A DNA stretch of 13,720 bases from Dehalococcoidales bacterium (GTDB lineage: Bacteria > Chloroflexota > Dehalococcoidia > Dehalococcoidales > RBG-16-60-22): assembly GCA_016783105.1 (NCBI GenBank), contig JADHXF010000043.1, positions 1 through 13,720 of the forward strand. The letters run 5' to 3'. Below are positions 7,653 to 13,720 of the stretch, in pieces (the first letter of the stretch is position 1; every line of letters begins with the position of its first letter). Both the position numbers and the translations under genes were made by a program. Under the pieces are notes generated by a model, which did no database searches, was not told the origin of the DNA, and saw nothing but the letters and a program-made list of their open reading frames with translations.

Positions 7653-8486
7653 CTACCGCCGGAGCTGCAGAATCTCACGCGTTTCATCCGGCGTGGCTAT
7701 TTCCAGATTCAAATCCCGGGCAATACGTGCTGTCCTCGCCACCAGCTCGGCGTTATTCTTCGCCAGCCGACCCGGTGCGTAGTAGACGTTATCTTCCAGG
7801 CCAACTCTCGGGTTACCACCGAGCAGCATGCCCATGGTGGTCAGCGATAGCTCGGCCTCACCGCCAGCGGCGACATTGAAAACCGCCCCCTCCGGCAGAC
7901 GTTCCACCAGAGCCACCAGGTTCTGCCAGGTACCCCTGAGCGTACCCTGCGCCGGCAAATTCAGACCGATATCAAGGACATAAGGCCTGTCAACCAGCCC
8001 TTTTTGAATCAGGTTTTCCGCCTCTTCCAGGCAGGTGAAGTTCAGGATGGCAATAGCCGGTTTTACTCCCAGTTCCCGGGCACGCCGGGCCGTTTCCTCT
8101 ATCTCCGACCTTTTATAGATAAAGGGCGTCTCCACGCCTTTAACCGGCATTATCATCATAAATGTATTGAGCGAGGCCATCTCAGGTTTCAGTAACATAG
8201 GCGCGATGCGCTCCTCGTTGGGGAGCGTGGGGCCGCCGCCAGTACTCAGCTCCACAATCAGGTCGCTGGTAGCTTTAATGCCTTCGTGGATTTTCCGGAA
8301 TATATCCAGAGACATGCTGTTGTTGCCGGACTTATCGCGGGCATGGAGATGTACGATGGCGGCACCAGCGTCACGACACTGTAATGCCTGTTCGATAATT
8401 TCTTCCGGCTGTTCCGGCAGGTTGGGATTGGCCTCCTTGCCATGCCCGGCTCCGGTCAATGCCGCCGTGATGATAACTTTGCGCAT
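7653..8486 (-). CDS. Beta-keto acid cleavage enzyme (BKACE, DUF849)
   Basis: This 277-residue zinc enzyme belongs to the family founded by Kce of lysine fermentation. Members condense a beta-keto acid with acetyl-CoA and cleave it to acetoacetate and a new acyl-CoA. Family marks are clear: ITAALTGA (6-13), HLHARD (46-51) with zinc ligands His46 and His48, STGGG (81-85), and RVGLEDN (227-233) with Glu231 as the expected third ligand. The length is typical. AAAGGA at 8501-8506 is 14 bases before the ATG, a rather long spacing. It follows the RidA-family gene by 24 bases. Substrates in this family vary widely (3-keto-5-aminohexanoate, dehydrocarnitine and other beta-keto acids). The pocket here cannot be read by eye, so the substrate is open. 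Confidence 0.93.
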   Translation of the reverse strand: MRKVIITAALTGAGHGKEANPNLPEQPEEIIEQALQCRDAGAAIVHLHARDKSGNNSMSLDIFRKIHEGIKATSDLIVELSTGGGPTLPNEERIAPMLLKPEMASLNTFMMIMPVKGVETPFIYKRSEIEETARRARELGVKPAIAILNFTCLEEAENLIQKGLVDRPYVLDIGLNLPAQGTLRGTWQNLVALVERLPEGAVFNVAAGGEAELSLTTMGMLLGGNPRVGLEDNVYYAPGRLAKNNAELVARTARIARDLNLEIATPDETREILQLRR

Positions 8487-8510
8487 ATTGAAATATAAAT
8501 TCCTTTCTAG

Positions 8511-8891
8511 CTACGAGCGATAGGCGATGCCCTCAATTTCAACCACTATCTCCGGCCTTGCCAGCGCCGCAATGATAACCGTCGAACGGGCTGGTAGGTC
8601 TTTGGTAAAATATATCTTGTATACTTCATTCATTTTAGAGAAATCTTCGGCTCTGACCAGAAACACGGTGGCCTTGACCACGTCGTCCATTGACGCGCCG
8701 GCCGCCTCCAGGACTCTCTTCATATTATCCAGCACCTGCCTGGTCTGAGCTTCAACTCCTTCCAGTTTTTTACCCTGGCTATCGACATGCCCAACCTGAC
8801 CGGAGACAAAAATGTAGTCACCTGCTTCTATCGCCGGAGAATAGGGAACGCCGGGAAGTGCCGTGGGCACCATGATAACCTTCTTGGCCAT
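8511..8891 (-). CDS. ridA: RidA-family enamine/imine deaminase
   Basis: This 126-residue protein is a YjgF/YER057c/UK114 (Rid) family member. These small trimers hydrolyse reactive enamine/imine intermediates to keto acids and ammonia. Residues known to line the active site of RidA are present: Tyr17 in PYSPAI, Ser30, Asn88, the carboxylate-binding Arg102 in LPARST, and Glu118/Glu120 in VEIEGIA. The Cys that usually follows the Arg by two positions is Thr104, so it may belong to a Rid subgroup other than classical RidA. AAGGAGGTG lies just upstream of the ATG. It sits 28 bases after the OYE-type reductase and 24 before BKACE. That position suggests a pathway intermediate with an imine or enamine, rather than only general housekeeping. 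The symbol is a family-level label. Confidence 0.93.
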   Translation of the reverse strand: MAKKVIMVPTALPGVPYSPAIEAGDYIFVSGQVGHVDSQGKKLEGVEAQTRQVLDNMKRVLEAAGASMDDVVKATVFLVRAEDFSKMNEVYKIYFTKDLPARSTVIIAALARPEIVVEIEGIAYRS

Positions 8892-8919
8892 GACACACCT
8901 CCTTATAAATTATTGAGTG

Positions 8920-10836
8920 CTATATCTTCTGCCCGGTACGGAACCCCTCACTTATGGCGTCACGAATGGTCCGCGGTTCAACGCAGTCGCCAATGCAATA
9001 AACTTCCGAGACCCTGTCTTTAATCGCCTTATAGAGCGCAGCGTCTGACACAAACCCCGCCGCGAGCACCACGGTATCGGCTTCTATCGTCCTTTTCTCA
9101 CCATCTTTGGTGGTTATGATGACGCCCTCAGGGCTGACACCGTCGTACCTGACCTCACGGAGCAGGGTGACGCCTTTGTCCAGAAGTCGACTGAGAAAAA
9201 AGTCCCGGTTGCTGGGGCCGATGCTGGTCGCCATCTCGGCGCCACGTCGCATTACGGTAACCTGCCTACCCCGGTCAGCCAGGAATTCGGCCGTTTCACA
9301 CCCCACCAGCTCACCGCCAATTATGGCCACCTTCTGGCCAACCTTAACCTTACCTTCCAGAACATCTCCCGCCTGGACCACTTTTACTTTATCCAGACCG
9401 GAAATATCGGGAACGAATGGCTTCACACCGGTGGCCACCACCACCGCCTCAGGATTGAATTCAGCGACTGCGGCCGCGGTGGCTTCTTTGCCAGGCTGAA
9501 TCTTGACGCCGAGTTTCTGCAACTGCGTCTCCAGGTATTTATAAAGCGGGGCGATTCTATCCTTGTGCGGTGCTATTGCCGCCTGAATCAATTGCCCACC
9601 GAGGCGCGATTCTTTTTCCCACAGCGTTACCTGATGACCCCGCAGGGCAGCGACCCTCGCCGCTTCCATGCCCGCCGGTCCGCCGCCAACAACGAGTACC
9701 TTTCTGGGCTTGGCTGCGGGCACAATCTCGCTTTCCTTTTCACGCCCCAGGGCAGCATTTACCGAGCAGCGTATGCCCACCACTTTCGGGGTGCGGAGGT
9801 CGTCGCGGCAGCCATTGCAGATGATGCAGGGGGTTATATCCTCCGTCTTGCCCGAGGCCACCTTGTTCGACCATTCTGAATCAGCCAGCATTGCCTTGCC
9901 AATGGCGATAAGGTCTGCTTTCCCTTCCTTCAGCATCCGTTCGCCGTCCTCAGGAGTAATACGGCCGACGGCAATTACCGGAATTGAGACCGCTTTCTTG
10001 ATTCCTTCCGCCAGTTCTTCAATAACCGCCGGGACAAAGGTAGGCGTGGTACGGTTTACCGGTGTTGTCGGCCCCCAGGATGATACGTGAATCGCCGCCA
10101 GACCGGCATCCTGCGCCAGACGCGCCGTTTGCCTGGCGTCCTCCAGAGTTATGCCTTCCACCCCGTATTCCTTGCCATCCATGCGGCACCAGACGGGATA
10201 GTCCTCGCCAACTGCCTCTTTCACCGCCGCGATTATTTCCAGGAAAAAACGGGCCCGGCGATGCAAATCCCCGCCATACTCATCATCCCGTTTATTTGAA
10301 GTCGGCGACAGGAACTGGTCAATGAGGTAGCCATGTGCGGCATGGAGCTCCACTCCATCAAAGCCAGCTTTCTGGGCCCGGATGGCAGCCTCAGCAAAGT
10401 AGGCGACAGTTTCGGCAATCTCCTCAACCGTCATCTCCCTGGGCATCTCACCACCGGCCATGGGTAGCGGGGACGGGGCAACGGGCTGCAGGCCGCTCAA
10501 AGCCTCTTTGGCCTGGCGGCCGCCATGGTGGAGTTGAATGGCAATTTTGGCGCCGTGCTGGTGAACCTTGTCAACCAGCTCGCTCAATTTGGGAATGAAT
10601 TTATCGTCGCTGATGCCAATCTGGTTGGGGAAAGCCCACCCCTGCCGGTGAACATAGGTTGCCTCAACGATAATAAGTCCCGCGCCACCCCGGGCACGTG
10701 CCCCATAGTAGTTCCTGGTGCGCTCGGTGACAAAACCATCATCGGCGGCGTACCTGGTGACCATCGGGGGCATGACAACCCGGTTCTTGAGTTCCATACG
10801 CCCGATGCGGATCGGTTCCCAGAGTTTTCCGCTCAT
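8920..10836 (-). CDS. Old-yellow-enzyme/2,4-dienoyl-CoA reductase-type Fe-S flavoprotein
   Basis: This 638-residue three-part flavoenzyme resembles bacterial 2,4-dienoyl-CoA reductase. It has an FMN TIM barrel (1-330), a 4Fe-4S linker, and FAD and NAD(P)H domains (378-638). Visible motifs: LHHGGR (102-107), ELHAAHGYLIDQFLSP (163-178) with the catalytic-type His-Gly-Tyr, Cys337/340/343/357 for the cluster, GGGPAG (384-389) and GGELVG (507-512) for the two dinucleotides, and IGDCVEPR (615-622) near the FAD. Such enzymes reduce conjugated C=C bonds in acyl-CoAs or enoates. The ATG at 10836 is preferred because AAGGAGGTGA lies directly upstream. The frame stays open to 10950, but that part overlaps the AOR gene and does not resemble the family. 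The gap to AOR is 40 bases. Confidence 0.93.
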   Translation of the reverse strand: MSGKLWEPIRIGRMELKNRVVMPPMVTRYAADDGFVTERTRNYYGARARGGAGLIIVEATYVHRQGWAFPNQIGISDDKFIPKLSELVDKVHQHGAKIAIQLHHGGRQAKEALSGLQPVAPSPLPMAGGEMPREMTVEEIAETVAYFAEAAIRAQKAGFDGVELHAAHGYLIDQFLSPTSNKRDDEYGGDLHRRARFFLEIIAAVKEAVGEDYPVWCRMDGKEYGVEGITLEDARQTARLAQDAGLAAIHVSSWGPTTPVNRTTPTFVPAVIEELAEGIKKAVSIPVIAVGRITPEDGERMLKEGKADLIAIGKAMLADSEWSNKVASGKTEDITPCIICNGCRDDLRTPKVVGIRCSVNAALGREKESEIVPAAKPRKVLVVGGGPAGMEAARVAALRGHQVTLWEKESRLGGQLIQAAIAPHKDRIAPLYKYLETQLQKLGVKIQPGKEATAAAVAEFNPEAVVVATGVKPFVPDISGLDKVKVVQAGDVLEGKVKVGQKVAIIGGELVGCETAEFLADRGRQVTVMRRGAEMATSIGPSNRDFFLSRLLDKGVTLLREVRYDGVSPEGVIITTKDGEKRTIEADTVVLAAGFVSDAALYKAIKDRVSEVYCIGDCVEPRTIRDAISEGFRTGQKI

Positions 10837-10876
10837 AGTAATTTCACCTCCTTGACCTGACAACAAAGATATTATG

Positions 10877-12757
10877 CTATTTTGAAGGCAGCTGCGGTGC
10901 CGCCCATTCAATACCCAGTTCTCCAAGCCTGCCGGGAGTCGGCACCCCATTGGGCCAGCCCATCATCTGGTAATAAAGCGCTTTGCCTTCTTCAAAAGCC
11001 TTGGGGTCAAGCGCTACTTTGAGCGGTCCGGAAGGCTGGGGACTAAAGAAACGCTTCGGCATGGTATCATCTTTAGCCGTGAAACCTTCTCTCACGTTGA
11101 AGACCCGCGCCATGTTCACCGCTCGCTCACCCACTTTCATCAACTCGAAGAACGTGGTATCCCAGCCGGTCACCGCCTTGACCAGTTGCGTGAGCCTCTC
11201 CAGGCCAACAAAGCTCAGCGACATGACAAAGTAGCAGCAGACCGCACAGTTGAGGAAGTGCATATATTCAGTGTAATACTTGAGCAATCTGATTTTTGCC
11301 GGGGACAGGTCATCAGCCGCCATCGGCTCCAGTATACCAAGCGGGTATAATGCCTCCAGCATCGGGCCTACCGCCGTATAGACCGTGTCGTGGATATTCT
11401 GGCAGTGGTCGGCACCGGTGGGGGATATGGCATAGCCGACCCCGAGGCCCTGCTTCAGGCGCGGCTCATGCATGGGCAGTTCCTGTCCCTTGATGTGCAT
11501 CGCGTATTCTTCGGCCGCCGGGCCAATCTTCTTTGCCACCCGCGCCACACCCTCGGCCAGCGTGTCGCCGAAGCCCTGGCGCAGCGCAATCTGCTCGACC
11601 AGTTGCAGCATGGCTTCGGTATTGCCGAAACGCAGCTCTATGCCTCCGGTATCTTTGGTACTCAGCAGCCCGTTTTCAAAACACTCCATGGCGAAAGCGA
11701 TGGTCGCCCCGCAGGAGATAGTGTCCATGCCGTAGGCATTTGCCAGCTCGTTCGCCTTGGAGATGGCCGGCAAATCGGTGATTCCACAGTCGGAGCCGAA
11801 GGCAGCAATCGTTTCATATTCGGGGCCGCCGTATTGCGGGTCAACGACGTAGGGCTTATCCACCTTTACCTCGCGCTTGCACTGTACCGGGCAGGCGAAG
11901 CAAGCCCTTCGCTTCACGAAAATAGTGTCCAGCATGGCCTGTCCGTCTATCTTGTTGGCACCATCAATGGAGCCAAGTTGGAAATTGCGGGTCGGCAGAC
12001 CTCCCGCCGGGTTAAGGGCAGCGACCACTCGCGCCGTGCCAAAATCATGCATTCCCTTATTGGTTATCGGCGTGTTGTCAGCAATCCACTTGGCAATTTC
12101 TTTGAAAGTCGTGGCATCGGCGATTGACACACGCTGGTGCCCGCGGACGGCGATCGCCTTCAGTTTCTTGGAGCCCATCACCGCCCCCATGCCCGTCCGG
12201 CCAGCGGCGGCGTCCAGGTCATTCATAACACAGGCAAATTTGACCAGGTTCTCTCCGCCAGGACCGATATAGGCCACCTTGACTTGCTGGTCGCCGAGCT
12301 CATCGCGGATGGTATTCTGGCACTCCAGCGTCTTCATTCCCCACAAATGGCGGGCATCTTTAAGCTCGGCCTTGCCATCCTGAATATAAAGATAGACCGG
12401 TTTCTCTGCCCTGCCCTCTATGATGATGGCATCAAAGCCGGCCATTTTCAGTTCCGCGCCCCAGTAGCCGCCGGAGTCAGCCTCGCCGAACGCCCCGGTG
12501 AGTGGCGATTTGCCGCCCACGCTGTGCCGACCGCAGCCTCCTGCTGGCACTCCGGTCAGCGGACCGGCAGCAAAGATAAGCTTGTTATCCGGGCTCAGGG
12601 GATCAATCCCGGATTTACACTCTTTCAACAGGAAATAGCCAATAAAGCCGGAACCGCCAAAATACTGCCGATAGAAATTCTCCGGATATTCTTCCGTCTT
12701 GACACGTCCTGAGGAAAGGTCGACTCTTAAAATCTTGCCGTTGTACCCGTCTGGCAT
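10877..12757 (-). CDS. Aldehyde:ferredoxin oxidoreductase family (tungstopterin) protein
   Basis: This 626-residue protein is full length for the AOR family, tungsten bis-pterin enzymes that interconvert aldehydes and carboxylic acids with ferredoxin. The N-terminus (GYNGKILRVDL), AGPLTG (64-69), GGKSPLTGAFGEADSGGYWG (81-100) and the pterin-contact region DAAAGRTGMGAVMGSKKLKA (182-201) are classic. Cys286, Cys289 and Cys293 form the C-x2-C-x3-C part of the 4Fe-4S site. The fourth Cys falls in LNCAVCC (502-508), where well-studied AORs have a D-x-x-G-L-C pattern, so that motif is altered. GAGGAGGTAA directly precedes the ATG. It is the first gene of the minus-strand run. Related subfamilies (formaldehyde or glyceraldehyde-3-phosphate oxidoreductases, BamB-like benzoyl-CoA reductase subunits) cannot be excluded. 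Confidence 0.93.
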   Translation of the reverse strand: MPDGYNGKILRVDLSSGRVKTEEYPENFYRQYFGGSGFIGYFLLKECKSGIDPLSPDNKLIFAAGPLTGVPAGGCGRHSVGGKSPLTGAFGEADSGGYWGAELKMAGFDAIIIEGRAEKPVYLYIQDGKAELKDARHLWGMKTLECQNTIRDELGDQQVKVAYIGPGGENLVKFACVMNDLDAAAGRTGMGAVMGSKKLKAIAVRGHQRVSIADATTFKEIAKWIADNTPITNKGMHDFGTARVVAALNPAGGLPTRNFQLGSIDGANKIDGQAMLDTIFVKRRACFACPVQCKREVKVDKPYVVDPQYGGPEYETIAAFGSDCGITDLPAISKANELANAYGMDTISCGATIAFAMECFENGLLSTKDTGGIELRFGNTEAMLQLVEQIALRQGFGDTLAEGVARVAKKIGPAAEEYAMHIKGQELPMHEPRLKQGLGVGYAISPTGADHCQNIHDTVYTAVGPMLEALYPLGILEPMAADDLSPAKIRLLKYYTEYMHFLNCAVCCYFVMSLSFVGLERLTQLVKAVTGWDTTFFELMKVGERAVNMARVFNVREGFTAKDDTMPKRFFSPQPSGPLKVALDPKAFEEGKALYYQMMGWPNGVPTPGRLGELGIEWAAPQLPSK

Positions 12758-12790
12758 AAGTTACCTCCTCGTTGAAAAATCTCGCTCATT

Positions 12791-12819
12791 AGTATAAGGC
12801 ATAGACCGGAAACCCGCAA
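12791..12819 (-). promoter_or_regulatory. Candidate promoter for the AOR-led minus-strand operon
   Basis: Read on the minus strand, TATACT (plus positions 12791-12796) is a five-of-six -10 match. It sits 17 bases from TTGCGG (12814-12819), a weak -35. Transcription would start near 12784, giving a leader of about 27 bases that contains the GAGGAGG site. Spacing and position fit; the -35 match is poor, so an activator or alternative -35 contact is possible. Confidence 0.45.
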
Positions 12820-12878
12820 CAACTCACAAAAGCCAAATGGTCAAAGGCGAAGCAATTTGAAGTTGAGTTCACCTGTCG

Positions 12879-12887
12879 TGATATAAT
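12879..12887 (+). promoter_or_regulatory. Extended -10 promoter immediately before the larA-like gene
   Basis: TGATATAAT is an exact extended -10 element (TG-N-TATAAT). Only 7 bases separate it from the ATG at 12895, so the transcript would begin at or within about two bases of the start codon. TTGAAG at 12857-12862 is a possible -35 at a long 19-base spacing; extended -10 promoters often do without one. The remaining intergenic sequence (12758-12894) also holds the divergent AOR promoter. Confidence 0.55.
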
Positions 12888-12894
12888 TAGGAAA

Positions 12895-13720
12895 ATGTCA
12901 AATATACTCAGGCTGCCGCAACTCGCCTGTGACGGGACTAAAGAGCTGGAACTGCCCCTCCCCGACGACTGGCAAACCGAGGCGGTGCATATGGCGGGTT
13001 ACAATCGCCCCGCTTTAAAACGGGAAGAGATGAGAACGGCTCTCTGCAGACCAACCGGTGCCCCGCGACTGCGGGAACTGGCCAGAGGGAAAAAAGAAGC
13101 AGTCATAATCTTTGACGACCAGACCCGCGCCACCAGAATTTCGGAAATAGCTCCCCTCGTCCTGGAGGAACTGGCCGCCGCCGGCATTCCCGATGACAGA
13201 ATACGGTTTGTCTGCGCCCTGGGTTTACACGGCCCGATGTACCGCCGACATTTTATTCAGAAGCTCGGCGAAGGCATTGTCTCCCGGTTCCCTGTTTACA
13301 ACCACAATGCCTTCGGTAACTGCACCTGCGCTGGCACCACAAAAACGTTTGAGACGAAAGTATATATAAACGAAGAGGTAATGAAGTGCGACCTGAAGAT
13401 TGCCATCGGTCTGGTCGTGCCACATCACATTGCCGGGTTCAGTGGCGGCGGCAAAATCATTCTGCCCGGCATAGCCTCCTCTGAAACCATCCAGGATAAT
13501 CATATGATGGGCCATAAAAGCCGGGAAAAGCAAAAAGAGAAGCCAGAAATCGGCATGGGCTTTTATGATAATAATCCCCTGCGCCGGGATGTTGACGAGG
13601 CAGCCAAGATGGTAGGCGTGGATTTCCTCGTTAACTGCCTGATAAACGGTCAGGGGGAGACGGTGGCGCTCTATACAGGCGACATTATCGCCGCTCACCG
13701 CGGCGCCGTACAGGAAGCCA
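12895..13720 (+). CDS. larA: LarA-family nickel-pincer racemase (partial, runs off right edge)
   Basis: The frame is open from the ATG to the window end (275 residues, no stop), so the C-terminal third or more is missing. It matches the LarA (DUF2088) family, whose founder racemises lactate using a nickel-pincer nucleotide tethered to a Lys. Visible: DDQTR (74-78), LHGP (111-114), and PHHIAGFSGGGKIILPGIAS (176-195). His112, His177, Lys187 and His203 align, with near-identical spacing, to His108, His174, Lys184 and His200 of Lactobacillus plantarum LarA, so cofactor tethering and catalysis look intact. Many homologues act on 2-hydroxy acids other than lactate, so lactate is not assured. The cofactor-synthesis genes larB, larC and larE are not in the window. 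The start is consistent with the usual N-terminus; AGGA at 12889-12892 is only 2 bases away. The gene diverges from the AOR operon. Confidence 0.9.
   Translation, partial: MSNILRLPQLACDGTKELELPLPDDWQTEAVHMAGYNRPALKREEMRTALCRPTGAPRLRELARGKKEAVIIFDDQTRATRISEIAPLVLEELAAAGIPDDRIRFVCALGLHGPMYRRHFIQKLGEGIVSRFPVYNHNAFGNCTCAGTTKTFETKVYINEEVMKCDLKIAIGLVVPHHIAGFSGGGKIILPGIASSETIQDNHMMGHKSREKQKEKPEIGMGFYDNNPLRRDVDEAAKMVGVDFLVNCLINGQGETVALYTGDIIAAHRGAVQEA

Noticed and set aside
10837..10950. In-frame extension of the OYE-type reductase to an upstream ATG
   Set aside because: It overlaps the end of the AOR gene, does not resemble the family N-terminus, and the ATG at 10836 has an excellent Shine-Dalgarno directly upstream.
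11390..12127. A 245-codon plus-strand frame antisense to the AOR gene
   Set aside because: The AOR reading frame carries full family motifs across the same bases; the antisense frame shows no domain and no convincing ribosome site.
1..13720. Defence system, CRISPR array, prophage or transposon
   Set aside because: No repeat-spacer pattern, transposase, integrase, nuclease or phage structural gene was seen; all clear genes are metabolic or surface-related.

Overview
The window looks like bacterial chromosome from an anaerobe of moderately high GC. It carries a tungsten-type aldehyde ferredoxin oxidoreductase, an Fe-S/flavin enoate reductase, a BKACE beta-keto acid cleavage enzyme, a Rid-type deaminase, a split transketolase and a LarA-type nickel racemase. 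This mix, plus a large exported Asp-box propeller protein, would fit an uncultured Chloroflexota (Dehalococcoidia-like) lineage. That placement is inferred from gene content only and would need a phylogeny. No tRNA, rRNA, CRISPR array, insertion sequence or phage gene was seen.

Layout. A VOC-fold protein (66-509, minus) diverges from a four-gene plus-strand block: metallo-beta-lactamase-fold hydrolase (712-1443), acetamidase/formamidase-family protein (1484-2467), and transketolase N- and C-terminal subunits (2551-3396 and 3389-4327, overlapping by 8 bases). This block converges, across only 23 bases, on a five-gene minus-strand run transcribed from about 12.78 kb down to 4.35 kb. In transcription order the run is aldehyde ferredoxin oxidoreductase (AOR), old-yellow-enzyme/dienoyl-CoA reductase, RidA-family protein, BKACE (DUF849), and an exported Asp-box propeller protein with one membrane helix and a transglutaminase-like tail. 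A divergent LarA-family gene starts at 12895 and runs off the right edge.

How the genes may work together. The minus run has short gaps (24-47 bases), mostly strong Shine-Dalgarno sites, and one good promoter upstream of AOR, so it reads as one operon. Its enzymes could interconvert acids and aldehydes (AOR), reduce conjugated C=C bonds (OYE), hydrolyse enamine/imine intermediates (Rid) and split a beta-keto acid with acetyl-CoA (BKACE). LarA would epimerise a 2-hydroxy acid. This suggests anaerobic catabolism of a carboxylic or amino acid, but the substrate cannot be named. The plus block adds two hydrolases and a C2-unit transferase and may be a separate unit.

Points most worth following: the propeller-membrane-transglutaminase fusion; an MBL-fold enzyme lacking the usual bridging Asp; a perfect 19-base palindrome over a TTGACA -35 box in front of the transketolase genes; and a consensus extended -10 only 7 bases before the larA start, predicting a leaderless transcript.
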